Assembly: GCA_003194525.1 (NCBI GenBank)
Contig: NBIV01000007.1
Location: 372,001-436,000 of the forward strand
DNA from: Gracilariopsis chorda
Lineage: Eukaryota; Rhodophyta; Florideophyceae; Gracilariales; Gracilariaceae
Reading direction: 5' to 3'
Length of the DNA stretch: 64,000 nucleotides
The position numbers were made by a program, and so were the translations under genes. The number at the start of each line of letters is the position of its first letter. Positions within the stretch are counted from its first letter, which is position 1. A model generated the notes under the pieces. It had not been told where the DNA came from. It was given only the letters and a program-made list of their open reading frames with translations, and did no database searches. This document shows, in pieces, positions 31,602 to 43,277 of the stretch.

Positions 31602-32728
31602 CTACATCAACGGTCCACTGTTCAGAAAGGATTTTGTCTGAGTACAGTCGTCTCTTCGCCTTCTCAGCCCAGGTGAGCTTTCGGAGATTCTATTCGTTGA
31701 TGCTGAGACCTGAGCTCTGCTGTGTGGAGTTCCTCGCATCCAGAAACAAGCTGATTTCAAACGCTTCATGCTGATGTTTTTACGGTAGAGAAGAGGAAAA
31801 GTGCCTTTCCCTGCAATTCTGGATGAGGGTTTTAGAAGTTGGTACCGCACTTGCGCCCTGTTTGAGGCATTTGCAGTTGACCCAGATCTAGCAGCACCAG
31901 CACCAGCCATCACTACGGCGTACTCTTCTGTTACGATTCCTTCTACCAAGCGCAGCACTTGAGACTCCACTCTATGTAGACCAGTCCGGTCTACGAGGAG
32001 CGATCTCATCATGGTTGACCCCTACCAGGAGCATCCTCAGGGAGAGGGCTAACATCCGGATGAGGAGCATTGACTCTGGCAGTTAAGGTTCCTTCGTATC
32101 CACGTACGAATACGCCTTGTTCCGTTGCCCACACGCTCATATCCACGGCATTTTCTGCATTTTGTTGTTGTTGTTGCGAGCTTAGCATGGATCGGTAACG
32201 CTTGCGCACCACGTCGGGCTTGGGCTGTATCACATCGTATAGCTTAGGCACGATGTTTCGTACGTTGATTTCTTGAATGATAGCACGCAGATTGGCACTA
32301 ACTTAGTAAGATGAACTCAAGGAATGTGGAACGGTGCCTTACAGAGAGCTGTAGCCCGTGCTGTTTTGGGTCTGCCCGTGGAGAGCGAGAGCTGTGTTGC
32401 CCTCTAGTCTGAGAAAGGATGAACCACGTCCGGTGACATAAGACATGTCCATGAACGCTTGCGTCGTTCCGAAAAGTATATTACAGTTCAGGAAATGGCA
32501 TTGAAAGGCTCGAAGGCTATAAGAACTGCACAGCAACTCGTTGCTATGCCTTCGGCGGAACGTGAAGCCTCATCTAGACATTTTTCGCATTCCACAGCAC
32601 ACTCCCGTGGTCTCTTTGCAAAGCGAAACACAACCAAAATACTTGCAGCTATTAATTCTTAATGTCCAGTCTGAGTACGCGCAGGAGGAGAGCGTGTGTG
32701 TGTATTTGTCGCATCTTCCACATCGCCT
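31602..32728 (-). pseudogene. H2 Helitron N-terminal zinc-finger region
   Basis: Frames at 31602-32012 (VRYQLLKPSSRIAGKGTFPL), 32009-32251 (MPKLYDVIQPKPDVV) and 32339-32728 (SCKYFGCVSLCKETTGVCCG, with the second finger Cys changed to Phe) follow the H1 order. Frame changes separate them. Confidence 0.7.
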
Positions 32729-33540
32729 TAGACCCGTGGTCGGAAGCGTATCAAACTCTTGCAGGCTTGCACGGATGGCCAGATCATTTCTTGCTTGAGA
32801 TACCACCGGATCCCACGCATAGTACATGCGACAGAGTCTTCGGTCAGGTCGCTCAGAAGATTGCATGACCGTCGTATCAAGCTGTTTCTGTTACTGCTGC
32901 TGCGGCTGCTGTGAGAGAGCCGATCTGATCTCATCCTCTTCCACCTCCATTTTAATACGCATCTGTTCTTCTTCCTGTTCAGCTTGTGGCAGCGCAGGCT
33001 GCTGCGACGGGTGTGAGGGAGCAGGAGTGGTCTTATTCTCTTCCAATTTCTTCGGGACGACCATCTGTCCTGCAGGCATCGGTGGGAGAGCTGAAGGAAT
33101 CGGAGGGAGAGAGGTAGGCATCGGAGGGAGAGGAATGTGACTCCGCAGGCCTATAAAAAACTTAAGTAATCCAGGTATTCGGCACAAAGTTGGTAGATTT
33201 GTGGCGACGGACCCACTGGCTGCAGCAACACTTGTGGTATCTGCCGCTCCAACTTAGGTAGTTTCGGGAGTGGTTTCGTCCTTTTCAACGGCTGGAACAA
33301 TGAGTCTTTGAACGTACACTCTGCTCTCTCATTTATCTCCAACTCATCTCGAGCTGGAGGAGCTGGTATTTGTTGAGGTCTTCCAGTTCCTACTCATGCT
33401 CCAACGCTGTCAACGCGAGGGCCACCAGCGTTTTGCCTTGCACCATCTCTGCTCAACGTGGCCTCTCCAAAACTGTCTCTGGTACCTCCAGAGTTTGATG
33501 GAGGACCATTAGAGCCCATAAGTTGACCCCCTCTTGTCAT
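32729..33540 (-). pseudogene. H2 N-terminal extension with acidic repeats and zinc knuckle
   Basis: Contains RCGRCDKYTHTLSSC, an intact CCHC pattern (CX2CX4HX4C). The acidic/proline repeats (MRIKMEVEEDEI and ALPQAEQEEE) and a start region at 33540 that corresponds to the H1 ATG are also present. The RGG tract is reduced. Stops and frame changes are present. Confidence 0.65.
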
Positions 33541-34076
33541 TTAAATATACAAGAAAAGAAACAACAATTCTAGTTTTGTAAACCCATTCACAACTTTGCG
33601 AAAGTCCAAGAATATTTTTGCAATATTAAACAAATTAGAGTGAAACACAGTGGTTGCAGTCTGTTGCTTGGCGCCCACTGCGCCTAGGTGCATGAGCAAT
33701 TATAAAAACTGCTGCAAGACTTATATTGACCCGATGAAGTCGTGCGCAGCACAGGGACTCTCGACACACTCCTGTTGGATTATGATAGGCAGAGCTCGCC
33801 CGGCAGGTTTTCAAGCCATTTGATGTTAAACCAGCGTCCAGTGGAAAGGATTGGTCTGCCTTTACTCACATAACGAACTGCGCTTCCCGGCCCCAAGAGG
33901 TACGAAACGGTGGCGACCTCGGACCCTGCACAGCAACCTGTTAGCAGGTCCAGAAGCCCCTCAGACTTCATGATTGCCGTGGAACAACCAGTGTACCAAA
34001 GACGAGCACCTGAACTTACCCATATCCGTGGTACTCAGTAGGTTACTCTTGTGGCGAACTTCATACGAGCGTAGAA
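33541..34076 (-). other. H2 conserved leader, interrupted by the chromovirus
   Basis: Homologous to 9748-10270 of H1, including the conserved core. It breaks off where the gypsy element is inserted. No gene. Confidence 0.55.
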
Positions 34077-34080
34077 CGGA

Positions 34081-34854
34081 TGTTTGCGTACCCGGTGCAC
34101 CCCGTGGGGGTAAGAGCCGCATCGGTACAAACAGTCTGAGAAATGGAGGCCAGTGGTGGCGTACTGCAGGGTAATCAAGTGTTCGATTTAGGTACAATTT
34201 TACGATTGTTTGAGCATAGTTTGCTCAATCATCAGTTCGATCGTGTTTACTTTTCCAATTTTTATTCTACTCGGTCTCCTGAAGAGATCGTTTACCTATT
34301 CGACATGTCTACCTGGTTTCAACGCCGACTTGACATCTTTTGTAATATACTGTCAATATGACACGGCAATATGCTTATGTCATTAAAGCCCCGGCCGACC
34401 ACGTGGACAAATTTGGCTCCTAAATACACGTTTCCTACTACTTAAAACGTTGACAAACACCTCACACGGTACAGATATGGTCAATTGGTCATTGAAGGTT
34501 CCTACGATAATCATGCCACGTCATCATGAGCACTTTGGATTTATGCCAGATCATCAAGACCCTGTCTGTTGCTGATCATTGCCAATTCATAGAACCAGTC
34601 ATCAGCTAGGGAATTCACTGAGTCATCAAAACTGCTAGATTTGGCATTGCACCCAGTAAACCACCCACGTATGAAGGCCAACAAGAACACCAAGCATAAT
34701 GCCGTTAAACCCGGACGATTTTTCATTGACTAATGGCATTGATAGAACTAGGCTAGACGCTCTATAGAAATCCTAAGGGATGCTCCGAACTTCAATTCGG
34801 ATCATCACCATCGACTTCCAACTATTCTCAACCGTTGCACATCTGTTCCTAACA
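34081..34854 (+). repeat. Chromovirus 5' LTR
   Basis: TGTTTGCG ... CTAACA. About 670 bp from 34184 align with 41292-41960; the first 100 bp do not align well. The interior begins with TTGTTAGCACTCGG, a possible weak primer site. Confidence 0.75.
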
Positions 34855-35091
34855 TTGTTAGCACTCGGAAGTAAGTATTGCGCTTACCTGTAACTGGTGA
34901 CCAGCCAGCCTTGGCGGATTTTGCTGCACGAAATCCCCCAAGCTTGGAAGAGCCCCAAAGATCCAGATCATACTGACTGTTGATTTCTGACCAATTGTGT
35001 GTTTCCAGTGAGCTCAATACCCCGGCCCTGGTTACCTACGCCTTCGAAGTTGGTGTACAACAACACCAACGTATCCTCCAAGCCACCTTAA

Positions 35092-35655
35092 GCATCGCCA
35101 CCACTGCCACCCGTAGATCTCGCCGACCCTGGAACGCCTGTAGCTGACCGCAACCTCTCCTTCGGACTCCGGACGCCGTCATCGGAAACATTCGATAACC
35201 TCGTTTCACTTGAATCCTGGACACCTTGGAGTCAACCACCATCCCCAGAGCCAGTTGAAAAGACTCCAAAAGCCCCACAAGACATTCAACAAACGTCTGT
35301 TGTGAACAAAGCTGTAAGAGTCCACACGGTCGAGGACCGTATTTTTCAAGCGTACGACTCAGCCAATCAGAACCGCAGACATGTGTTGCAGATCAGTGAC
35401 GCAGGAAACATCAACCTTTACCGTATGGCAAACGATCGTATCCGACGCCAGAGAAAGCGTAGGCTTGGACGTCACCTCCATACAACTAGGTGTGGCGACT
35501 TCAATTTACGCTTCAACAGCCACACACAACTCGAAGAACACCTTCACGTTTTCCAAACACAAGAACAAAGTGTTGTCGAAAACGTCACTGCCTGCCTGTC
35601 AAGTTTGCCATATACCGTCGTTCAACAATTGAAAGCCTTACATAGAGCACTGTAA
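35092..35655 (+). CDS. Unassigned 187-codon open frame upstream of chromovirus gag
   Basis: The frame is open from the stop at 35089-35091 to the stop at 35653-35655, without an ATG near its beginning; GTG at 35302 is a possible start. It is Pro/Ser-rich first, then strongly basic (RIRRQRKRRLGRHLHTT), with a Gln-rich end. Chromoviruses do not normally carry a gene here. It could be the N terminus of Gag, a captured fragment or chance. Confidence 0.35.
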   Translation, partial: ASPPLPPVDLADPGTPVADRNLSFGLRTPSSETFDNLVSLESWTPWSQPPSPEPVEKTPKAPQDIQQTSVVNKAVRVHTVEDRIFQAYDSANQNRRHVLQISDAGNINLYRMANDRIRRQRKRRLGRHLHTTRCGDFNLRFNSHTQLEEHLHVFQTQEQSVVENVTACLSSLPYTVVQQLKALHRAL

Positions 35656-36149
35656 TGGTAACAAGCATCGATTGGCTAAAGATACAGAACAAGAACGTCA
35701 ACAGCGATACTTCAACAGCCGTTTTTAAGCAGTAAACACAATTTTGTAAAAAAAAAAAAACTAACATTGGTCGTTCTTCCCTTTAAGCTCGCGTTTGTGT
35801 CTGTGTTCGAGGTCCCACTGCCAAGAGTACCAAGCTTTGTGAAGGGAAAAGTGGCCGTACAGGTCTTACTGTCCTCTCAATCTCTTGACCCCTGGTAACC
35901 TCGAATGAAAGAACTCTATTTGGCCACTCCGATATGTTTTCACGTTCTTACAGCGAAGGGATTCGAAACCAAGAACTCAAACTTCCGATTTGTGGCCTGA
36001 AACCACTTGATCACATCGTAGGTTTTTAATCTGGCGGGGTTCCGAAAAACTCTGCATTGGAATTACCAAGATCCAAGTTTTTGGCCCAATATTTCGACTA
36101 GTTTGGCAAGTTTTTCCTGTTTCACTTGATTCCAAGCAACTTCAGGCAC

Positions 36150-37000
36150 TCCAGGCAATGCTAAACCTTCTCCACAGTCCTGCGCAAATCATGTCATCTA
36201 AAATCTTGGACGTGTGCTGGAAGATACACGTTGGAGAATGGAAAGACTCAAAGGAGAACCCGAACAGAAGATCACATCGCTCGAGTCTGCCCTTACACTC
36301 CTTCTCAGCTCTAGAGACGAATCTTCGTCAGTTCCGAAGATCAACAAGCCTCCGTTGTTTACTAGAAAGCAGAATATTGATAGCTGGATCACCCATGTCT
36401 GAAACTATCTTGAAAGAACATCAAACGAAAAGGCGCTTCAAATAGCACTCAGATATATTCTTGGAGCTGCTCACGAGTGGTACCTCACCCAAGTGAAGAA
36501 TGGAATAGACTTTACCACACTGGACGAGCTATTTGATGGTATGGAGACTATCTACAGAATAGTGAACAAAGAAAAACTTTCTCGCAATAAATTGAGAGAG
36601 TGAATACAGATAAGAGGCGTACAGCAGTACAAGGAAGCTTTTTTGATAATCATACTGCATATTCCTATTATCAGTATGGAAGAACAGGTAGACCGATACT
36701 TAAGAGTTCTGAAGAGCTTCATTTGGAAAGAAATTTGTACCAAAGAATAAAAATCTGTTACGGACGCCATGAAGGATGCGGAAAGAGTTGAATCAGCGTA
36801 TAGAAGAGGGGGCTTCAATAGGTTCGGCAGAATGCCAGGCGCCCACCGGCAGACTAACAGACCCATACCGATGTAAATTGGAAACGTGAAGTTAGAGAAG
36901 CTTACCCAAGTAACAAGAGAACACTGCCGAAAGCAAGGAATTAGTCTCCGTTGCATAAGACTAGGGCATAGGCCAAATAGTCCCCATTACTGAAAACACT
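36150..37000 (+). pseudogene. Chromovirus Gag
   Basis: Read across stops: a coiled-coil start (RMERLKGEPEQKITSLESAL), then PPLFTRKQNIDSWI, YILGAAHEWYL and LDELFDGMETIYRI, the Retrotrans_gag capsid pattern. A degraded Cys/His knuckle follows (HCRKQ...CIRLGH near 36920). In-frame stops are at about 36402, 36601, 36748 and 36875. Confidence 0.65.
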
Positions 37001-37129
37001 CCCAGAAGAACAGACCGATAGGTCGTCAGCTCCAATCGAAACCACTCCACCCATAGAAAAATTCAAGATCTACACGACTAATATTGAGGTCTAAGAACGC
37101 ACGGAACACCCAAATGCGAGTTCCAAATT

Positions 37130-37690
37130 AGAGCACAAGAAATACAGAATTTTGACGTCAAATCTCGCGCCACCCTTTGAAACCCCAGCCCCAAGACTAT
37201 TAATTGCAAAAGTACATGTAAATGGAAGAAGATGTACAGCGTTGTTTGATAACTGATCCGAAATCCGCTCCCTTTCTAAATATTTCGTTAAACGCGTTAG
37301 AATTCCAAAACTCAAGACGAACTACCAAGCATAAATGGCGAATGGTTCAATTGCTGTTCTAGAAGAAACTGACAAAGGAGGTGTCACATTGGAAAGGGGA
37401 CAACGCAAAGAGAGAAGACCAGTTCGCTATTTGCCCACTGTACGGATATGACGCAATCCTCGGAAAGAACTGGATCCACCAGTACAAACCTTACGTCAAC
37501 CTTCCATCAAACGTCATATCCTTCGCCCTCCAAAATGAACAAGTTGGCATCCACGCCACATGGTCAAAAAAACAATATGACAACAATCAACGCCATCAAG
37601 AAATGTATCCCGAAGAATTTACCAGTATTTTCGAGTCTCGTACAACCACGAAATGAACCAGATGAAAAAAAAGTATAAGAACCTAACCTA
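37130..37690 (+). pseudogene. Chromovirus aspartic protease and linker
   Basis: The block around 37230-37260 reads CTALFDN*SEI, where active proteases have D(S/T)GASEI, so the catalytic loop is destroyed. The downstream YGYDAILGKNWIHQYKP (37438-37489) is the conserved retropepsin tail. Its linker (37489-37730) is duplicated at 39868-40109. Confidence 0.65.
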
Positions 37691-37696
37691 AAGTCG

Positions 37697-38540
37697 TTGT
37701 TAAGTGATTACAAATGTGTGTTCCCAGATAAAATCAAAGAGGGACTACCCTCGAAACGAGAACAAGACTTTAAAATGGACCCACTACCCGATTCTACACC
37801 ACTAAAGAAAAGAGTATGTAGAATGTCGGATAAAGAGCTTAGAGAACTGCGTAAGCAACTCGACGATCTACTTCAACAGGCTTTCATCCAACCGAGCTCA
37901 AGTCGTCAAGGTGCTCCCGTACTATTCGTTGTGAAAAAAGATGGGTCATTAAGGCTATGCATAGCCTGCCGAGGTTTGAAAAAAAGGTGAAGAACAGCTA
38001 TGGTATACCCAAGATTGATGACATATTTCATCAGTTACGTGGAGCTAGAATATTCTCGAAAATAGATCTCCAGGTTATCATCAAATAAGACTTTCCGAAT
38101 AGTCTGTTCCTAGAACATCCTTTCGTACAAGATATGGCCACTTTGAGTTCCATGTACTTCCTTTCGGTCTTACCAATGCGCCAGCTTCGTTCATGAGCGT
38201 GATGAATACCGTATTATGAGAGTACTTAGATACACTCGTCTTAGTAGATCTAGATTTCATTCTTACTTATAGTTCAAACGAAGAAGAACACCTCAAGCAT
38301 TTCAGATATGTACTTGACAAACTCTGTAAGCACAAACTTTATGGGAAGCTTTCAAAATGTGATTTCATGAAAGTGAATGTCGAATACCTAGGACACATTG
38401 TGAGTGCACAAGGTATATCCTTCGAGGAGCAGAACGGTGCTGCAATCTTTAATTGGATCACACCGAAAACCAAAACCAACGTCTAGGCATTTTTAGGGTT
38501 AGTAAACTACTACCGAAGATTTATCAAGATCTGTTCTGGA
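37697..38540 (+). pseudogene. Chromovirus reverse transcriptase
   Basis: The frame at 37697-37990 has [20 protein letters not shown] and [16 protein letters not shown] one-base frame change near 37985 is followed by [31 protein letters not shown] (the DD box altered to D-L-D) and YLGHIVSAQGI, AFLGLVNYYRRFIK. Several stops are present. Confidence 0.8.
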
Positions 38541-38552
38541 ATATCAAAACCT

Positions 38553-39134
38553 TTGACCAAACTATGCGGAAAATGCGAGTTTGAAAGGAATCAAAAACAA
38601 ATTGAGAGTTTTGAGTCTCTGAAAAAAGCTATAACGAGAACCCCAGTACCCAGACACCTTGACCCAAAACTACCCATTATAGTTGCTACCGACGCTCTCA
38701 ATACGCAATTGGAGATGTCATGGAACAGGTTGAATGTAATGCTAAAAGACCTGTACCATTTTCGTGAGCAACATTGAACGCAGCAGAACAACTTTATGCT
38801 ACCCATGAAAGAGAACTCTTGGGAGTCATAGACAGGCTAAAAATATTGAGAGTATACCTTCATGGCCAAAAGTTCGCAGTATGTACAGACCACTACCTTT
38901 TGAAGTATCTTGAATGTCAACCGAACCTATCTCAAAGGCAGGTACGCTGGCTGGAAAAATTTGTGGAATTTAACATTTCTTTTCAGCCGATCTAATGGAA
39001 ATACAATGTTGTCGCAGATGCGCTTACAAGATATCCACAACATGCTGGGGGTACCCCAGCTTTGTGAAGTATCCAAAAAAGATACGCGCGCATTCATAGA
39101 CGGATATCTAAATGACAAAGAGCTCAAAAACTGA
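38553..39134 (+). pseudogene. Chromovirus RNase H
   Basis: Frames at 38553-38777 and 38774-38995 hold PIIVATDAL, ATHERELLGVIDRLKILRVY, FAVCTDHYLLKYLECQPN and RQVRWLEKFVEFNISF, the gypsy RNase H pattern; VVADALTRYP follows. Two frame changes break it. Confidence 0.75.
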
Positions 39135-39176
39135 TAAAAGTGTCTACGAGGACTATTTTACAAACGTAACGGATTC

Positions 39177-39867
39177 TTGCATAAAGGAAGAGAACTCTGG
39201 GTTCCGAAAAGCCGAATACGACTGAAGATACTACAAGACCACCACGATCAACCTGTTTCAGGACACCTAGCATTAAAAAAGACATACGAAAAGATTCGGA
39301 GGCTATACCACTGGAAATCGTTATGCCAGACGATTAAAGAATACGTTGACTCATGTCTGAAATGCCAAGAAACGAAATCACAAACCACAAAACCACACGG
39401 TCAGCTACAAACATTACCTCCGCCGAAAAGAAAAAGGCCACAAATTGCAATGGAGTCCATCACACCATTTACTAAAACGAAAAATAGGAATAGTGCATTG
39501 TACGTAGTAGTTGACCGCCTATCTCAGTTGATTAGAATCATTCTAACTACATCGGATTTCACTTCCGTGCAGAGTGCAAAACTATATTTTACACACATAT
39601 ACAGACATCATGGACTTTCTGAAGTTATTATCTCCGACAGGGACAATATTCTTATGAGCAACTTTTGGAGAGAACTATTCCGTGTCATTGGCACTAAGAT
39701 AAGGACATAAACAGCATATCATCCACAAACAGATGGTCCAACTGAAGTAATGAACAGATAATTGAATAAATGATTAGAACAGACGTCAATCTCCAGCAAT
39801 CCAATTGGGATGAGCACCTTATAGAGTTCGAAGTCGCATTCAACTCTTCAGAAAACTCAACTGCAAC
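39177..39867 (+). pseudogene. Chromovirus integrase, zinc domain and core
   Basis: The 177-codon frame has the HHCC zinc domain (SGHLALKKTYEKIRRLYH ... SCLKCQETK), a core start (IAMESITPF, where the first catalytic Asp would be expected but Glu is read) and LSEVIISDRDNILMSNFW with the second Asp. A stop follows at 39708. The third-acid region (HPQTDGPTEVMN) is present up to the duplicated insert. Confidence 0.8.
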
Positions 39868-40109
39868 CCTTACGTCAACCTTCCATCAAACGTCATATCA
39901 TTCGCCCTCCAAAATGAACAAGTTGGCATCCACGCCACATGGTCAAAAGAACAATATGACAACAATCAACGCCATCAAGAAATGTATCCCGAAGAATTTA
40001 CCAGTATTTTCGAGTCTCGTACAACCACGAAATGAACCAGATGAAACAAAAGTATAAGAACCTAACCTAAAGTCGTTCTTAAGTGATAACAAATATGTGT
40101 TCCCAGATA
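39868..40109 (+). repeat. 242-bp internal duplication within integrase (copy of 37489-37730)
   Basis: Six differences in 242 bases and no indels compared with the protease-RT linker 2.4 kb upstream. Integrase sequence stops at ENSTATL and resumes after the insert at TPFFLTYGN. It is not a target-site insertion, because no duplication flanks it. Confidence 0.85.
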
Positions 40110-40758
40110 CGTTTACACCATTTTTTCTAACGTATGGTAACCGCCAAGAGTACTACCACTCGATACTCTCATCTCAGAAAATGATGCAGCTCTAAAGTTC
40201 GTGGAAAGCATGAATCTAGCATTAAGAGAAGCAAGATCACAGATTGAAAGACATAATCGTTAATCGAAGTCATACACCGGGAAGATTCGATCCCCTTGCA
40301 CATTGAAAGTCGAACACAAAGTCATGTTGTCCACAAAAAACCTCAGTGTAGACCACATGGGAAAGACTTCAAAACTACGAATCCGATACTCTGGGCCATT
40401 CAAGAGCTTAGAAATACTTGGCCCAGTAACATTGAGTCTAGACCTAAGCCATACACTGAAGTCACAGATTCATGATGTGTTCCACACCAGTGTTTTCAAG
40501 CCGTACCAAGAAGACAAGTCAATTCGCCCAGAGCCAGCTCATCCAACCCAAGTATCATTGAAGGATAGTACAAAAAATTATGAAGTAGAATGTAATGTCA
40601 ACCACAGAAAAAGGGCCAGACGAATTGAATTTCTTGTGAAATGGCTCGGATATACAAGTCATGAGAACACTTGGGTGAAACAGAAAGACTTTACGAACTA
40701 CAAAGCACTTCTCCAGCAGTATAAGAGGACGAACGGAATCCTACCGGGAAGAAACTAA
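40110..40758 (+). pseudogene. Chromovirus integrase C terminus with chromodomain
   Basis: A 151-codon frame at 40303-40758 contains RYSGPFKSLEILGPV, IHDVFHTSVFKPY and then a chromodomain (YEVECNVNHRKRARRIEF, LVKWLGYTSHENTW). Chromodomains steer integration to marked chromatin and define the chromovirus lineage. The segment 40110-40302 is the integrase core end, with frame breaks. Confidence 0.85.
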
Positions 40759-41186
40759 ACACTCAGTATCAACCAACCTTGAGGATGAACCAGAACTCCG
40801 ATATTCAAGACGAAAGGTAGTTCTACAACAATACCAGCATCCGTGGAAGATCATTATATAACTGGATAGCTGAAATCAGTAGCATCGAAGCAACTAGGCT
40901 ACGCCTTTGCTGGGCAGCCTGTCATTTATCCATTTCAGTCGCCCAACATCTTGGAACTTTCTGCACCGGCGAAAACGACATACTTCAGCAGCGAATTTTC
41001 TTCAACTACGATGGCATAATTCTGACGATTTTGGGCGACACAATTGAAATGCATCTTTTCTACTACATGGTCGTACGGTACGGAAACCACACTGCTGAGC
41101 GTAGTTTTAGGGAGTTGAAATCTTAAAACGCTTGGAGGATGAAATTCAAGCCCCATTCAACTTGGAACCTGACTCTCAACGAGACC
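40759..41186 (+). other. Chromovirus 3' untranslated stretch
   Basis: No supported gene. A purine-rich CTTGGAGGA at 41131-41139 directly before TG is an alternative start for the 3' LTR. The stretch at 41160-41197 has an ACTTGGAAC/GTTCCAAGT stem. Confidence 0.4.
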
Positions 41187-41960
41187 TGTTCCAAGTTCCT
41201 CCAGAATCTGGGTTTGTGCGAATCTAAGGATATCTTTGTTTTGAATACTTACGAGTCGGGTCGACTCTACTGTTACGCGAGAGTTATGTTAGATTTAGTA
41301 CTAGTTTACCTTTATTTGAGTATAGTTGGTCCCAGAATCAGTTCTAACGAGTCTAAAGTTCCTATTTTTATTCTATTAGATCTCCTGAGGAGATCGGTTA
41401 CCTATTTGGCATGTCTACCTGACCTCAAAGCCGAGTTAACATATTTTGTGACATACTGTCAATATGACACGACAACATGCTTATGTCATAAGAGCCCCGA
41501 CTGACAAAGTGGACAAATTTGGCTCCGTAATACACGTCGCATACTACTTACAACGTTCATAAACACCTCACACGGTACAGAAATGATCAAAGGTCAATAT
41601 AAAATTTCCGAGAGATCCGTGCCAAGTCATCATGAGCACTTTGGGGTTATGCCAGATCATCAAGACCCTGTCTGTTGCTGATCCTTGCCCAGTTTTAGAA
41701 CAAGTCATCAGCTGGGAAGTTTGCCAAGTCATCAAAACGGCTAGATCTGGCATTGGACCCAGTAAACCACCAACGTATGGAGGCAAACGAGAAGACCAAG
41801 CATAATACCGTCAAAGCCGGAAGATTGTTCAGTGACTAGTAGCACTGATAGAACTAGGCTATACCCTCTATGTAAGCCCCGATTGATGCTCCGAACTTCA
41901 ACTCGGATGATCATCATCGACTTCCAACCATTCTCAACCATGGCACCTCTTTTCTTAACA
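41187..41960 (+). repeat. Chromovirus 3' LTR
   Basis: Pairs with 34081-34854. The right end ...CTTAACA is certain. The left end is placed at TG 41187 because this gives the same 774-bp length. Polymorphic ATCATCA motifs lie in the middle. Confidence 0.65.
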
Positions 41961-42220
41961 CGGATCCAGCCTATGAGAAGAAAGCGCGAAACTTTGCATT
42001 CTGTAACTGTTTGGCACTGCAGTCATTATGGGAGTGCTAAACACTAAGGATGCGGCTTTGCTGCTGCTGTTGCTGAGTTTTTTAAATGCACGGGAGGCGT
42101 TGCGCAAAATGGGAGTTTTGTATGTGCTTAGAGGGGCATGTGGGGCGGTTTATTGACCCACCGTCTCCGTTCAATCACGAACAACGCCTCATACATGAGT
42201 AAATCATTAGATTGGAGAGA

Positions 42221-42758
42221 CAAGTAGAACCATCCTACGGCAGCGGTGCGCGGCGGTGAGCTCCGCTGAATGATGGTGACGTCGGTTGATCTGCAAGCCG
42301 TTTTTTCTCGCTATCGCTAGCAAGTGGCCTGAAAACCAATGAGGACCGCATTGCCGAGAGTAAATATGGAATATAGTTGCAACTGAGCACACGGGCATCG
42401 GTGAGTGGCTTGCACTGCAGTTGTGGATGGAGAGTACAGTGGATTGTAATTGACTGGCACTGCCAAAATGACGCCAGTGCCAGCCAGTGTGCAGTGCGGT
42501 GGCTGGGATTGTTGCAGTGCCAACAACTTAGCAGTTGCTGCAGTCAACATGCAGGAGCAGCCAATGAGTTTTGAGCTTTGCTGCTGCTGCTGATGCTGCT
42601 GATGGTGGTGGTGGTTTTTTTTGAGTGAAAGGGAGGCGTTGCAGCAAGAGAAGTTTTTGCACGCGATGACAGGGGCATGTGCGAGTGTTTATTGGCGCAA
42701 AGCTTGTGTTAAATCAACGACTGCCACCTCATCCGCTTGTAAACCTATAGAAGGGAGA
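42221..42758 (-). mobile_element. Non-autonomous Helitron, type A
   Basis: The 3' end CAAG (42221-42224) directly follows the H2 5' end, and its own 5' end (GGGAGA at 42753-42758) directly precedes the next unit. Type-A body, TGGCACTGC palindromes, CTG runs near 42580-42603 and a worn 5' hairpin. No gene. Confidence 0.7.
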
Positions 42759-43277
42759 CAAAAGTAGATGTGGCCTTCAGTCTAACGCGGCACTGCGCGC
42801 CACTGAATGAGAGGCACTTTGGGGGATCTACAAGCCTTTTCTGCTTTCTATCGCTCGCAAATGGCCTGCAAACCAATGAGTACCGCTGCGCCGAGAGTTA
42901 ATATGGAATAGAGGTGCAAATGAGCGCCAGTGCGTTGGTGAGTGGCATGCATTGCAGTTGTGGATGGAGAGTACAGTGAATTGTATTTGTCTGGCAATGC
43001 CAAAATGACTGCAGTGCCAACGACTGTGCAGTGGAATGGGTACCAGTGCTGTAGTGCCAGCCACTGAGCAGCAGCAGCAGCCAAAGTATAGCAGCAGCCA
43101 ATCTTCTTCGATTGTTGGTGCTGCTGCTGCTGAATGTTTTGAATGGAAGGACGGCGGTTCGCCGAAAGACTTTTTACCTGTGCTGAATTGGGCGTGCAGG
43201 GGTGTTTTGTTTCGACACGCCTCCTATAAGTGAACAACTAACCCCACATACGTCAATAAATCTATACATTGGAGAGA
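42759..43277 (-). mobile_element. Non-autonomous Helitron, type A
   Basis: 519 bp between CAAAAG at 42759 (mutated CTTG end) and GGAGAGA at 43271-43277. Same body as its neighbours with CAG/CTG runs at 43068-43080 and 43119-43131. Tail-to-head contact on both sides. No gene. Confidence 0.7.

Larger units (their letters stand above)
34081..41960 (+). mobile_element. Ty3/gypsy chromovirus, complete but decayed
   Basis: Direct LTRs (34081-34854 and about 41187-41960) enclose gag, protease, RT, RNase H, integrase and a chromodomain, in the gypsy order on the plus strand. CGGA flanks both ends (34077-34080 and 41961-41964). Helitron H2 sequence continues on both sides, so it inserted into H2. LTR identity is roughly 80-85% by eye, which indicates an old insertion. 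Many stops and frame changes are present. Confidence 0.85.
26757..42220 (-). mobile_element. Autonomous Helitron H2 with nested insertions
   Basis: The 3' end CTTG is at 26760-26757 after the double hairpin; the 5' end TCTCTCC is at 42220-42214. Without its passengers (solo LTR 27172-27948, 522-bp insertion 28857-29378, chromovirus 34081-41960) it is about 6.3 kb, similar to H1. The protein is the same as in H1 and H3 but shattered by many stops and frame changes, so H2 is the most decayed of the three. Both ends directly abut other Helitron units. Confidence 0.8.

Noticed and set aside
41140-41186. Chromovirus 3' LTR starting at TG 41140
   Set aside because: It has a better purine tract but would give 821 bp instead of the 774 bp of the partner; kept only as an alternative.
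42221-43277. Repeated CAG/CTG-rich units read as a CRISPR-like array or SINEs
   Set aside because: Units are 520-540 bp with Helitron termini; no short direct repeats with unique spacers and no pol III boxes or poly-A tail were seen.
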